Below, in pieces: positions 1 to 10,420 of a DNA stretch of 64,000 bases (position 1 is its first letter; each line of letters starts with the position of its first letter). A model generated the notes under the pieces. It was not told the DNA's origin. It did no database searches and worked only from the letters and a program-made list of their open reading frames with translations. The stretch covers positions 247,500,764-247,564,763 of the forward strand of contig OY282559.1 of the NCBI GenBank assembly GCA_958295665.1, in the 5' to 3' direction. The translations under genes were made by a program, and so were the position numbers. Origin of the DNA: Tipula vernalis (Eukaryota > Arthropoda > Insecta > Diptera > Tipulidae).

Positions 1-4
1 AAAC

Positions 5-1615
5 ATGGCAAGCCAATCCGATGATAATATTTATGAAAGTGATGGTTGCCCAAACAATGAAGAAGAAAATACCTGTTTTCAAACTCCAGCAATCAATATG
101 ATTCTTGAAAATGAATTTAATTCAATCCAAGATACTGAATTATATGAACATCACACTTTATCAAACTCCAAGTTAGGTGAATTATATTCACCTATGTGTG
201 CAGAAAAAGCTGTCGAATGTCTTGCTGTTGATAACACAATGCCGGATTGTAGCGAAATATCGTGCAACCGAAGATTAATTGATAATCCAATAAGTAAAAA
301 TACAAATAAGGTCACTTATAGAAAATGTGATTTTACTGTAAGTGTCTCTGACAACACTTGGAGTAAATTTTACATACCGCAAGAAAACAAATTAGACTCG
401 TATTTGTACAATTTCATAATTTCTGAAACCCTAATGAAACAAACTGGATGTCTGATAAAAACAAAGGGTTATGATATTTCTAAGAATCATATATCAATAA
501 GAACTTACTGTGGCCATAGAAATTTAGAACAAACTTGCCGGAAATATAAGTTAATAAATCGTAATTTAAGCTCCGGGACATTTGAGGTTCATGCTACACT
601 TGGTCCTATCATACATCCATTAAAAAAATTTAACTGGACTAAGGGTTATAATCGAGACATTTATAAAAAGAAATTGTCAGAAAAATCTGTAGAGAAAGTG
701 TCTGAAAATTTAATTGAAGAAGAAGATGCTGATTTTGTTCAAAAACATAATACAATTCAAAAATCGAAGTCTCACGATGTATTGAGAAAAATAAGATCCG
801 AGGCGCTAAAAACAAATGATAATAATTCTGATGATTTTCTCGATTTAGACGAAGAATGGAAAATTGGTGTAAAAAGTGATGGAAAGTACATACAAAAAAT
901 TATGCGACGTCCATTTATAGTAATGACATATAGTGCAACGCAGAATCATGTTCTAAAAATAATGAAAGATTTATTTAAGAACAAATATCTACCGGTATAT
1001 TTGGACGCTACGGAAAGTTTAGTTCGACGTCCATTTAAACCATGCGGAACAATTTTATATTATGCATTAGTAATAGCTGCAACAACCAGTACCTCCGACA
1101 TCGCTTCACCGTTTCCATTAACCGATATGGTTAGTTCGAGTCACACATTTGACTCTATTAGCGGGTGGCTCAGATCATTTAAATTATTTGTCGAAGCAAG
1201 TTGCAAAAATTGGCCTGTGTTTAATTCAGTAGTCATAGATTTTTCTTTCGCTGAATTAAATTCAGTATTAAGTGCATTTAATAATATGGATATCATAGAA
1301 TATCTAACGGCAACCCATAACTGGGTTAATAAATCTTGGAGTTACAAGTCAAAAGATTCGACAGTAAAGGTTTATTTATGTTGTTGTCATTTAGCACACA
1401 CATTAGCTGAAGATATACAGAAATATTTTACTAAGTGTCCATCAAACCATAAAATATTGAAAAAGATTTTTGCATCGATATTCATGATACCTAATTATGA
1501 AACTATTAAAGATATTTGGAAGAATCTTGTTATAATTTTAAAATCAAAATATTTAAGCGATATAGTTCAAGATTCGCTTGATTCATTAACACATATAATC
1601 ATTGAATATCTATGA
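5..1615 (+). CDS. Putative DDE-type transposase, N-terminal and catalytic part of a DNA transposon
   Basis: A 536-codon ORF opens with ATG at position 5, so the true start may lie outside the window. Its second half looks like an RNase-H-fold transposase: an Asp in the context YLDATESL (residue 334), a second Asp in VVIDFSFAELNS (residue 412) and a Cys/His cluster CCCHLAH (H462). The third acidic residue probably lies in the next ORF (SNSHVENYF). The N-terminal third is polar and unrecognised. The reading frame breaks at the TGA at 1613-1615 and coding continues in another frame from 1677, so this copy is disrupted. I believe similar proteins occur in other insect genomes but cannot name the superfamily; a Mutator-like or related DDE family is possible. 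Seen: ORF and motifs. Inferred: transposase function. Confidence 0.55.
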   Translation: MASQSDDNIYESDGCPNNEEENTCFQTPAINMILENEFNSIQDTELYEHHTLSNSKLGELYSPMCAEKAVECLAVDNTMPDCSEISCNRRLIDNPISKNTNKVTYRKCDFTVSVSDNTWSKFYIPQENKLDSYLYNFIISETLMKQTGCLIKTKGYDISKNHISIRTYCGHRNLEQTCRKYKLINRNLSSGTFEVHATLGPIIHPLKKFNWTKGYNRDIYKKKLSEKSVEKVSENLIEEEDADFVQKHNTIQKSKSHDVLRKIRSEALKTNDNNSDDFLDLDEEWKIGVKSDGKYIQKIMRRPFIVMTYSATQNHVLKIMKDLFKNKYLPVYLDATESLVRRPFKPCGTILYYALVIAATTSTSDIASPFPLTDMVSSSHTFDSISGWLRSFKLFVEASCKNWPVFNSVVIDFSFAELNSVLSAFNNMDIIEYLTATHNWVNKSWSYKSKDSTVKVYLCCCHLAHTLAEDIQKYFTKCPSNHKILKKIFASIFMIPNYETIKDIWKNLVIILKSKYLSDIVQDSLDSLTHIIIEYL

Positions 1616-1676
1616 AGCGACCACAGCGAGCCAAAGAAAATCGGATCAACTTAGAGATAATATGAAACCTCTATAA

Positions 1677-3101
1677 TTGCAAAGCCCATATTATCGAGAT
1701 ATGAAAGCAATTATGGATGAAGTTGATTTAGGTGCAACTAAGGAATATGGCTATGAAGTTGGGGGATTAAATAGCTTATATAATCCTACTTTTCTAAATT
1801 TAATATTAAAAAAATATATCACGTATTTGCCTTTATGGAGTGGCATTTTAAAGGATGGTGTCAGACACAGTAACAGCCACGTCGAAAATTATTTTGCGAT
1901 AATTAAACGGAGATTCAAAACTTCAGGTAATGTCGGCAAATTACCTACTAAAATAGGGCGTTTCGTAAGAAATATTCACGGTCGAAATTTAGTTGTCCAT
2001 AAACAAATTTTAGCGGGTATACCTAAAAAACCAATAAAAGAGAAATCTTTAAACACCACCGCTCCAAGTAAAGTTGAATTATCGGTTAACGACACGCAGT
2101 TGTGTCAATCGGTGTGGAAGCGAAAAAATATAGAGTTGCTAACCCCTAAAAATTCCAAAACTTCTTTTAATTTGACAACTTTGAAACAAATTAGTAGCCA
2201 GCCATTTAAAGAGCGCTCTGTTACTTTGTTCACAGTACTGAGTCAAAATTAAAAAACAAATGACGATTTATCCACTCCAAAACGCCCGCATAAGGTAGTG
2301 AAAAAAAGAATCTTTCCCTTAGTAAAAACCAAAACAATAAACAAATCACTACCAGTTCTGCAAAATGCAACTCAAACATGCGACTATTACTCAAACACTT
2401 GCGCGTTTGATTCCTTGGTACAAGCTTTGGCTGCAGCAGTTTGTTTGTTGGGAGAAAATAACAGTACTATTATGGAAGGAAGAATTAAGCAAATTGTTGA
2501 GTGCATTATTAACAATGAATTAAAATCGGCTGTTAAAATCCGCAAAGAAATTCTTTTAGAGATATTTGGCGTTCAAACGAACTGTGACTGTAATATTCAG
2601 GATGTTGCAGCTTATGTGCTTAAGTCACTTCCTAGCTTAACCGTTGAGCTAACTTGCCAAAATTGCGAAACGGTAGTCCAGGAAGAAAGAAATATCCTCC
2701 TCGTAAATTTATTAAAACTAATGGATGTAGGATATACAAATTTAGGTGAATGCGTAGAGGAAGTTCCACCTCAGGGTTGCCCAACTTGTTCAAATAAAAT
2801 GATTATTACAAATAAAAAGTACAATCAAATTCTATCAATATATACCGAGTATCCAACGGAAAATAGACCGAAATTAACATTGGATCATATTGAACCAACA
2901 CTTAGTTATAATAACACTGCTTATTACGTGACAAGCGTCATCAGTTACGAACCCAATGGTCCACAGGGACATTTTGTAAGTTACTGCAAATATAACGGAA
3001 AATGGGGTCGTTATGATGATTTAAAACGCTATGTAGCTATCGCAAGAAACACAAAAACTGTCGCTGTTAATCCGCATATGGTTCTCTATACCAGGTCTTA
3101 A
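1677..3101 (+). pseudogene. Transposase C-terminus followed by a USP-like cysteine-protease domain, one in-frame stop
   Basis: One frame runs from 1677 to 3101, interrupted only by the TAA at 2250-2252. The first part carries SNSHVENYF with Glu at codon 70, a good candidate for the third catalytic acid of the preceding transposase. The second part matches the two boxes of ubiquitin-specific proteases (peptidase C19): a Cys box SNTCAFDSLVQAL (Cys at 2400-2402) and a His box GHFVSYCKYNGKWGRYDD (His at 2970-2972). Two CxxC pairs lie between them (CQNC near 2656 and CPTC near 2780), like the zinc-binding fingers of many USPs. Neighbouring frames suggest one long protein or a two-gene element. Some DNA transposons carry OTU or ULP1 proteases; a USP-type partner is less familiar to me. 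Activity of this copy is unlikely because of the frame break and the stop. Confidence 0.55.
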
Positions 3102-3436
3102 ATCTAATTATTCTTGTGGTAATGTTACAATTCCATTTTGAGTGTATAATAATCGTCATAACAGCACAAAGCAAATGACTAAGTTCTTCAATCAAACAAT
3201 TCATGAACATTTTATCTGCGCAAATTAAGCGACTTAATAAGATATGAGCTTCCATAACCTATAATTTTGTTAAATTCTTACAATACTTTATTGTCAATAA
3301 TTAAAAGTTTAATTTTTCTCTTTTCAAATTTCTAAATTAAATAAATATAAATTGTATACCAGCAATTAATTTCATCAAATTAAGAAAATTTGGTTTTCCA
3401 AAATTCTAGATGTATGCCTAATCCCTATCGCATGCA
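3102..3436. other. Gene-free AT-rich spacer after the USP-like ORF
   Basis: This stretch has no recognisable coding sequence. It may hold the 3' end of the preceding transposon, but I could not pair it with a terminal inverted repeat because the left end lies at or beyond the window edge. Confidence 0.4.
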
Positions 3437-5470
3437 ATCCCAATTCGCATGGATTGTACCCTATAATGACATGTCATTATAGGGTACAATCTCTGTGAAC
3501 AGAGATTCATGATTTGATGTAATGAGTTTTTTTTTTGGAATATGGTTAGTTGATTGAATTTGACCCCAGAAATATGCCTAATCCCCATCGTATGGCAACA
3601 AGTGTTTGGTTGTACTCGGATGTCGAGAATTGTCCCACCAATCGAACTGTATATGTCATTATAGGGTGCAATCTCTGTGAACAGAGATTCATGATTTGAT
3701 GTAATGAGTTTTTTGTGAATATGGTTAGTTGATTGAATTTGGCCCCAGAAATATGCCTAATCCCCATCATATGGCAACAAGTGTTTAGTTGTATATCAAG
3801 AATGGTCCCACCAATCGAACTGTATATGTCATTATAGGGTGCAATCTCTGTGAACAAAGATTCATGATTTGATGTAATGAGTTTTTTTGTGAATATGGTT
3901 AGTTGATTGAATTTGACCCCAGAAATATGCCTAATCCCCATCGTATGGCAACAAGTGTTTGGTTGTACTCGAATGTCGAGAATTGTCCCACCAATCGAAC
4001 TGTATATGTCATTATAGGGTGCAATCTCTGTGAACAGAGATTCATGATTTGATGTCATGAGTTTTTTGTGAATATGGTTAGTTGATTGAATTTGGCCCCA
4101 GAAATATGCCTAATCCCCATCGTATGGCAACAAGTGTTTCATTGTATATCAAGAATGGTCCCACCAATCGAACTGTATATGTCATTATAGGGTGCAATCT
4201 CTGTGAACAGAGATTCATGATTTGATGTAATGAGTTTTTTTAAGAATATGGTTAGTTGATTGAATTTGGCCCCAGAAATATGCCTAATCCCCATCGTATG
4301 GCAACAAGTGTTTAGTTGTATATCAAGAATGGACCCACCAATCGAACTGTATATGTCATTATAGGGTGCAATCTCTGTGAACAGAGATTCATGATTTGAT
4401 GTAATGAGTTTTTTGTGAATATGGTTAGTTGATTGAATTTGGCCCCAGAAATATGCCTAATCCCCATCGTATGGCAACAAGTGTTTGGTTGTATATCAAG
4501 AATTGGCCCACCAATCGAACTGTATATGCCATTATAGGGTGCAATCTCTGTGAACAAAGATTGATGATTTGAAGTAATGAGTTTTTTGTGAATATGGTTA
4601 GTTGATTGAATCTGGCCCCAGAAATATGCCTAATCCCCATCGTATGGCAACAAGTGTTTGGTTTTATGTCGAGAATTGTCCCACCATTCGAACTGTATAT
4701 GTCATTATAGGGTGCAATCTCTGTGAACAAAGATTCATGATTTGATGTAATGAGTTTTTTTTTGTGAATATGGTTAGTTGATTGAATTTGACCCCAGAAA
4801 TATGCCTAATCCCCATCGTATGGCAACAAGTGTTTGGTTGTATATCAAGAATGGTCCCACCAATCGAACTGTATATGTCATTATAGGGTGCAATCTCTGT
4901 GAACAAAGATTCATGATTTGATGTAATGAGTTTTTTTTTGTGAATATGGTTAGTTGATTGAATTTGGCCCCAGAAATATGCCTAATCCAAATCGTATGGC
5001 AACAACTGTTTGGTTGTATATCAAGAATTGGCCCACCAATCGAACTGTATATGTCATTATAGGGTGCAATCTCTGTGAACAAAGATTCATGATTTGATGT
5101 AATGAGTTTTTTTTGTGAATATGGTTAGTTGATTGAATTTGGCCCCAGAAATATGCCTAATCCCCATCATATGGCAACAACTGTTTGGTTGTATATCAAG
5201 AATAGTCCCACCAATCGAACTGTATATGTCATTATAGGGTGCAATCTCTGTGAACAAAGATTCATGATTTGATGTAATGAGTTTTTTTTTGTGAATATGG
5301 TTAGTTGATTGAATTTGGCCCCAGAAATATGCCTAATCCCCATCATATGGCAACAAGTGTTTAATTGTATGTCAAGAATGGTCCCACCAATCGAACTGTA
5401 TATGTCATTATAGGGTGCAATCTCTGTGAACAAAGATTCATGATTTGATGTAATGAGTTTTTTTGTGGTG
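3437..5470. repeat. Tandem satellite, about 12 units of ~176 bp
   Basis: The landmark GATTTGATGTAATGAG starts at 3511, 3693, 3866, 4046 (variant), 4219, 4393, 4566 (variant), 4739, 4915, 5091, 5266 and 5442, giving spacings of 173-182 bp. Length differences come mostly from a T-run after the landmark and from a short CTCGRATG insertion present in two units. Units are otherwise highly similar, which points to recent amplification or homogenisation. The minus strand carries overlapping ORFs of 80-170 codons with nearly identical protein text; these follow from a repeat with few stops in that frame and are not taken as genes. The first unit is partial and rearranged around a palindrome. Confidence 0.93.
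3452..3491. repeat. Perfect 40-bp palindrome at the left edge of the ~176-bp satellite
   Basis: The left arm 3452-3471 (GATTGTACCCTATAATGACA) is followed without spacer by its exact reverse complement 3472-3491. The right arm is satellite sequence in array orientation; the left arm is the same segment inverted. It therefore marks an inversion or head-to-head junction at the array edge. Confidence 0.9.
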
Positions 5471-6539
5471 AACTTTTCATTGTACATATGTTCGTACTAA
5501 TGCTATTTCTTAGTTTTGGGTGTTTTTTGTCATTAGATGTTCCACTTAGACACTTTAATAAGCTTAAGCATCATTTTCTTCGAGAAATTGCGTTTTTGAG
5601 TTTATTATAATTCATTTTCAATCTCTAAAGAAAAGATAAATTTTAGCTAGGTACTAAAATTTATTTACGATACTTTCTAATATATTTAAACAGTATACTC
5701 GTACATACTAGTACAAAGATACAATTAACGTTCTGCAATTTTGCCAAATGGTATTTTTTAATTTTAAATATTTTTATTTTATTTTTCGGGATAGAGTATG
5801 ATTTGGAGGTTAATTTGTAATATTTTTCGGGATAAGAGGCTTTTTTATTGTATTTAGTTATGACACAAACCAATTTATAGAAAAAATATTTTTCGGGCTG
5901 GTTTTCGGGCTATCTTCACATTCATATTTTAGAATCTGTTTTAGAAGAAATGGGTAAGTTCTATCCTAATTGGCCATATTCCAGAATTAGACTAGTTCCA
6001 TCCTAATTGGCCTTATTCCAGAACTTCATCCAAAAATGAATATAGAATCCCATTTCCAATTAACACGTCGAATTTCATCATAATCGCTTAAGAAATAGCC
6101 AAGTTCTCTTATATTGGCCATATTCCAGAATTTCATCTACAAAATCATTTTAGAATCCCATTTCCAACGTACATGCCAAATTTCATCATAATCGGTTGAA
6201 AAATAGACAAGTTCCCCTATACTTGGTCATATTCTAGATCTTTATCCAAAAATAATTTTAGAATCCTATTTCCATTGCGGATGTCAAATTTCACTAAAAT
6301 TCGTTAAGAAATAGATAAATTTCATCCTAATTCACCATTCATATAATTTGCTAAAGGTTTAATTTGAAATGTAAAAAAGTTCAATTTGAGGTTTGAGATA
6401 TTAACAGTGACCTTTCTTAAGTCTTAAACAATATTTGTGTAAGGTTTGGTTCAAATCGGTCAAGTTGTGTGGATTTGTTTAAATATCATACACATATGTT
6501 GTACATACATACAAACGCTCACTTTATTTTATAGATTGC
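5471..6539. repeat. Gene-free region with a degenerate ~105-bp repeat
   Basis: Three imperfect copies of a segment containing AGAATCCCATTTCCA start near 6046, 6150 and 6258, each followed by AAATTTCATCATAATCG-like sequence and a variant of TAAGAAATAG. Looser matches begin near 5940. The remainder is AT-rich with no coding signal. This is probably an old tandem or TE-derived repeat. Confidence 0.6.
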
Positions 6540-6830
6540 TCAACTGCTCACTAAACACTGGTCCAATACCATCTCAACCCCCATTCAACCCGCAAACGGC
6601 CCCCAACTCAACCCTCAACCAAACCGCAAACTCTCTTTCAACTCAATTCTCAAACCAGCATACATAAAAAATTGGTCAGCTGCTCACATATCATCATATC
6701 TTAACCCAACCCCAACTCAACTCCAACTCAACTTGAGCTCAACCTGCAAATTGAGTACTAACTTAACCTTCAACTCAACCTCAAACTCAATACCCAGCTC
6801 AATATTCAAACCAGTATATATAAAAAATTG
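6540..6830. repeat. Low-complexity CAACTCAACC-type stretch
   Basis: The sequence is dominated by imperfect repeats of CAACTCAACC and CTCAAACC. A 73-codon plus-strand ORF here (6446-6667) is Pro/Asn/Thr-rich because of this composition and is not called as a gene. The phrase AACCAGYATAYATAAAAAATTGG occurs twice in variant form (near 6654 and 6810), so the block may itself be duplicated. Confidence 0.6.
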
Positions 6831-6839
6831 GTTAATATT

Positions 6840-7100
6840 TCTATAACCATATATTTTGGATCAATTCGTATGGCAGGTACCCGACCCTTGTGACGCACAG
6901 GTTCTAAGAACTTTTCAAATCTCGCCCTTGACCATAGAAATAGATTGGCAAAAAAAAATTCTAAATCGAGCAAGCCGTTCTCGAGATACCATGGATACAG
7001 ACATACAGACATCCAGACAGACGGATGGACATTTTCTTTTTTTTTGCTTTTTTAGACTCAGGGACTTTTGAAAAAGTCGAGAAAAGTTGTTTTGGACCAA
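6840..7100. repeat. Probable dispersed-repeat end with an AGACAGACGGATGGAC motif
   Basis: This block holds an ATACAGACATACAGACATC stretch followed by AGACAGACGGATGGAC, a T-rich run and GACTTTTGAAAAAGTCG, a short inverted repeat. A similar GACAGATAGACGGACAG stretch recurs near 50579. Motifs of this kind are common at the ends of dispersed insect repeats. I cannot assign a family. Confidence 0.4.
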
Positions 7101-8999
7101 CCAAATTATAGGGTTCTGAATTTAATATACAACGCATAACATAACGCATTTTGCAAAAGCTGTTGAATTGTTTAATTAATGGAATGTACATCGGATTTTT
7201 ATAATACCACAAAGCTCAATGCTGAAAGCTTTAATTTAGATGGTTTGTTATAAGTCAGTTTATATACAAGTATATATTTCATGATAAAGCAACAGCATAG
7301 ACAACTCAATCTGCCTTTGATTAACAAACGGGTATTCAACGACTATACGACTTCAATGTGTATTCAGTAAGTCGTATAATGCATTATACAGATACAAGCA
7401 TGTGTGACATCAAATACGTAACATCAAATTTTTTCCTTACTAGGTACGGGTAGGTCTAGGTATGTTTTATATACAAAAATACAACCTCAACAAAAAGAAT
7501 TATAATTGAAAAATGCCCTTAAAGCTTTCTGATTTGTTGGTCCTTTTTTCCTATTTTTGTTTATTGTGTGCTGTGGAGTTGTTTCGTTATGTCTATAAAA
7601 ATAGAGACGTTTGCCACTTGACGTCTGTATGTCATCGCCTTTAATAAAATACAATAAACGAGATAAAAATCCCCCCCCCCCCCCTCCAAAAAAAAAAAAG
7701 ATATGGCGATGTTAAAATATTCCTATACACTTGAGCTTATACGAATGATTCGTATATTACATACTTATAGAAAGCACAACCTACATATGGTACTTGATAG
7801 TCTTCCATTAAAGAATAATTTCTTGAGGATTTTAATTTTTTAGCTTTAAAATGGAAATATAATTTTTTGCACATCCAAGGACATCTACAATATTTACTGC
7901 CGGATACAATAGAGAATAAAATATTTGAGAAATAAAGAATTATTTCCATAAATTATTATTTATACTTTTGGATCTTGCCAGTAGTTACACATAGCTGAAT
8001 GCGGGATATACAAAATGGGCAAACAAATTTATTGTTGAATGATTTTTGCTTTAAATAAATACTATAAAATTCAGGTGGTATATGTACACAAGAATATACA
8101 AGTAGGAGGGTTTCTTGGAAAAATGAATAAATGAATTTTTGTCCCCGAATAGAGTGTATATGTCTAATAAAATTTATTTACCAAAGAATCAAAATCAAAT
8201 TAAATTCTTGAAAAGATGTCAGTTTCTTCATAATAATTTGATTAATTAAAATCTAATTTTTTTTTTGTGTATTCCAGATATTTGACGTACCAAAAATTTT
8301 ATTTACTTCGTTGTAAGGAACCTCTAACCCCCGCTATACTGAAAAATGGTTTGATTTGCTTTGTTGGTGACGATAAAGTAAATAAATTGCATCTAAAATG
8401 AATAATAGTTCTGCTTCAGTACGATACAAATCTTCTAAAATTTATTTATAGAACCTAGTTTAAGAGTCAACCCACAACCAACCAACAGATATTGATTTCC
8501 TTATTGGATTTATACGTGTAAATATAGTTATTGGCATATTACCAAAATTTTTTGCTCCAATAGGTTTTTCAGTGCCAATTTTTTTTTTAATGTGTGATAA
8601 ACCGCACCAAACTCTTGTCAATATGGTTATTTTCGGTAAGTTTTCTTGTTTATTAATATTAGCTTTTTATCTCTAGACCATAAAAGAAAATTCATTCAAC
8701 CGTAATGCTTGTTCGATAATTGTTTGTGTGGATTGATTTTTCCATACTATTATTTGCCCAATTTAATATAAGTGGTTTTCAATTAAGGGGTCTGGCCGAC
8801 TAATAAGGGCGCCCCTTGAGTGTCAGCTATCTTACAAATATAAATTTTGTATGAATCTGTTGGTTTCATAATTATGGACGACATTCCTAACCTCGTGAAC
8901 AAACTAATATTATGTTTCCGAGGTGTCACCAATACTATACGGTGGACCATAATTAAATGAACGATTTGTTTATTGAATAACTCAGTAACTAAACAAAAA
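7101..8999. other. Gene-free stretch
   Basis: No ORF here has recognisable protein features. Landmarks are a short hairpin (TATACGACTT at 7344-7353 with its reverse complement at 7369-7378) and a 14-base C-run at 7671-7684 followed by an A-run. A minus-strand ORF near 8783-9007 may be an extension of the transposase relic to its right but shows no clear motif. Confidence 0.5.
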
Positions 9000-9270
9000 T
9001 TATTCAAAATTACGATTGACCTCTTTTATTGGCATTATTTCAATTCGTGTTGCTTAGTTATGGAACATTATGTCCAGTAAAGGGTTACCTTCGGCTAGTT
9101 TTTTTAACACTTTTCGTCATGAAATTGCGCAGTGTTTTGGTCGAAACGTTGGGAATTTCTTGTTGAATGTTGGCTTTTAGTTTGACCGACTGTGTAGTGT
9201 GTGGCACCGTCATGTTGAAAATAAAGGCTTTCTACACCTGGCAGTAACAGCAACGAATTCTCGACCGTAT
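9000..9270 (-). pseudogene. Relic of a mariner-like transposase
   Basis: Read on the minus strand, a short frame contains [10 protein letters not shown], which resembles the QQDGATxHTA signature of a common arthropod Tc1/mariner-related transposase. In another frame it is followed by KANIQQEIPNVSTKTLRNFM, resembling the C-terminal part of the same proteins. Frames are broken and the fragment is only about 90 codons long. This is a family-level resemblance recalled from memory; I did not find terminal repeats. Confidence 0.4.
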
Positions 9271-9339
9271 AAATAAGGACGAAAATTTTGAACCGACCAA
9301 ACTACGGAAAGAAGTTCCTTTTGTAAAGTGGAATAATTC

Positions 9340-9910
9340 AATTCCGGTTTCCTTAGCGTTCTACTGGCTGATCCGGTTGCAACATCGCTTGCAACGTTAA
9401 TTTAAATGTTTTTTCAAGATCAGGATATTTTAATATTGGTTGCTTTACTAAATAGGTTTTAAGTTTACTGAAGGCTTCGTCGCATAGATCATTCCATATA
9501 TACTTTGAATTTTCTTCACAATCAAGATCAATAGCTTAGCAATTTCTGCAAAATTGGGAATAAAAGATCGAGAGTAACCGCATAGGCCCAGGAATGATTT
9601 AATTTTGGTTCTATTGTTTGGCCTAGGGCCAATTATTAACAGCGTTTACTTTATTAAAATATGATTTAATTCCGTGTTGCGTAATCACATGAAAAAAATA
9701 GATAATTTCTTTTCTCATAAACTGGCATTTTTTTGCATTTAATTTCAAATTGTGCTGACGAAAACAATCGAAAACATTTTGGAGGCGTTCGCTGTCGCCT
9801 TGGTTGCGCTCTCTTTGCTCACCATACTTTAATCCCATAATTGGCAGGCTTGGAGGGTACATACTGCGTAAATGTTGTATTTCCGCTATATGGAAACAGC
9901 TGTTCATCAA
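9340..9910 (-). pseudogene. Ty3/gypsy pol relic: end of reverse transcriptase and thumb/RNase H start
   Basis: The minus-strand text RLQNVFDCFRQHNLKLNAKK, then CQFMRKEIIYFFHVITQHGI, matches the C-terminal palm and connection of Ty3/gypsy reverse transcriptases (NLKLNxxKCxF...GHxIxxxGI). In shifted frames it continues into GLCGYSRSFIPNFAEIAKL and DEAFSKLKTYLVKQPILKYP, typical of the thumb and the start of RNase H. Several frameshifts and the lack of LTRs show an old fragment. It abuts a piggyBac fragment on the right. Confidence 0.75.
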
Positions 9911-10130
9911 CTGTTATTGCTTTTGGCGGGATATATGATCCCTCGAGGTTGTAATTTAGCCCCATCAAATCTTATAAAACGCCCTATAGCCAAAAAGTGG
10001 TTGATTGACATTGTTGCTCGAAATACTAAATCGTTTTTTGTTGACCATCCCAATAAAATACCAAAATATGCATATAATTCCTGGCTAGTCACATGCTGCC
10101 ATTTACATCAACGAATGCCTGAAGACGAGT
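9907..10130 (-). pseudogene. piggyBac-type transposase fragment
   Basis: A 61-codon minus-strand ORF contains ELYAYFGILLG followed by FRATMSINHFLAIGRFIRFD. This matches the N-terminal part of piggyBac transposases (ELxAFxGI..., MSxxRFxxIxRxxRFD). The rest of the gene and any terminal repeats are absent. A separate, longer piggyBac relic lies at about 52985-54110. Confidence 0.65.
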
Positions 10131-10420
10131 AAATTGATAACACACTACGACGGATTGAGTTTTTAGTTTCGCAATTTTTTTTTTTTTTTTTACTTTATTA
10201 TTATTATTTATTTTAACAACTAGTTGGTTACAAAATACTTTGTTACATAACACATAGTGTTGTAAGTAACTATCGGTTTTTTTGCACTGAACAATGAAAA
10301 ACGAATAAAATAAAATCTAAGTTTAAGTTGAAATTTATAAGACAATAGTAAAATAGTGCATTAAAAAAGAAGAAGATATTTGGAATACCATAATCACATC
10401 AGCAAATCATTACGTTACTC

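Noticed and set aside
3437..5470. Regular repeats that could suggest a CRISPR-like array
   Set aside because: The whole ~176-bp unit is repeated without unique spacers, and the rest of the window is clearly animal.
3546..5487. A series of minus-strand ORFs of 80-170 codons with nearly identical protein sequence
   Set aside because: They are the same satellite unit translated repeatedly; length variation between units shifts the frame every unit or two, and no codon or start context suggests a gene.
6446..6667. Small proline- and asparagine-rich ORF
   Set aside because: Its composition follows directly from the CAACTCAACC low-complexity DNA.
7671..7690. C-run followed by an A-run
   Set aside because: Could be a tail or an assembly artefact; no flanking duplication or coding sequence ties it to an element.
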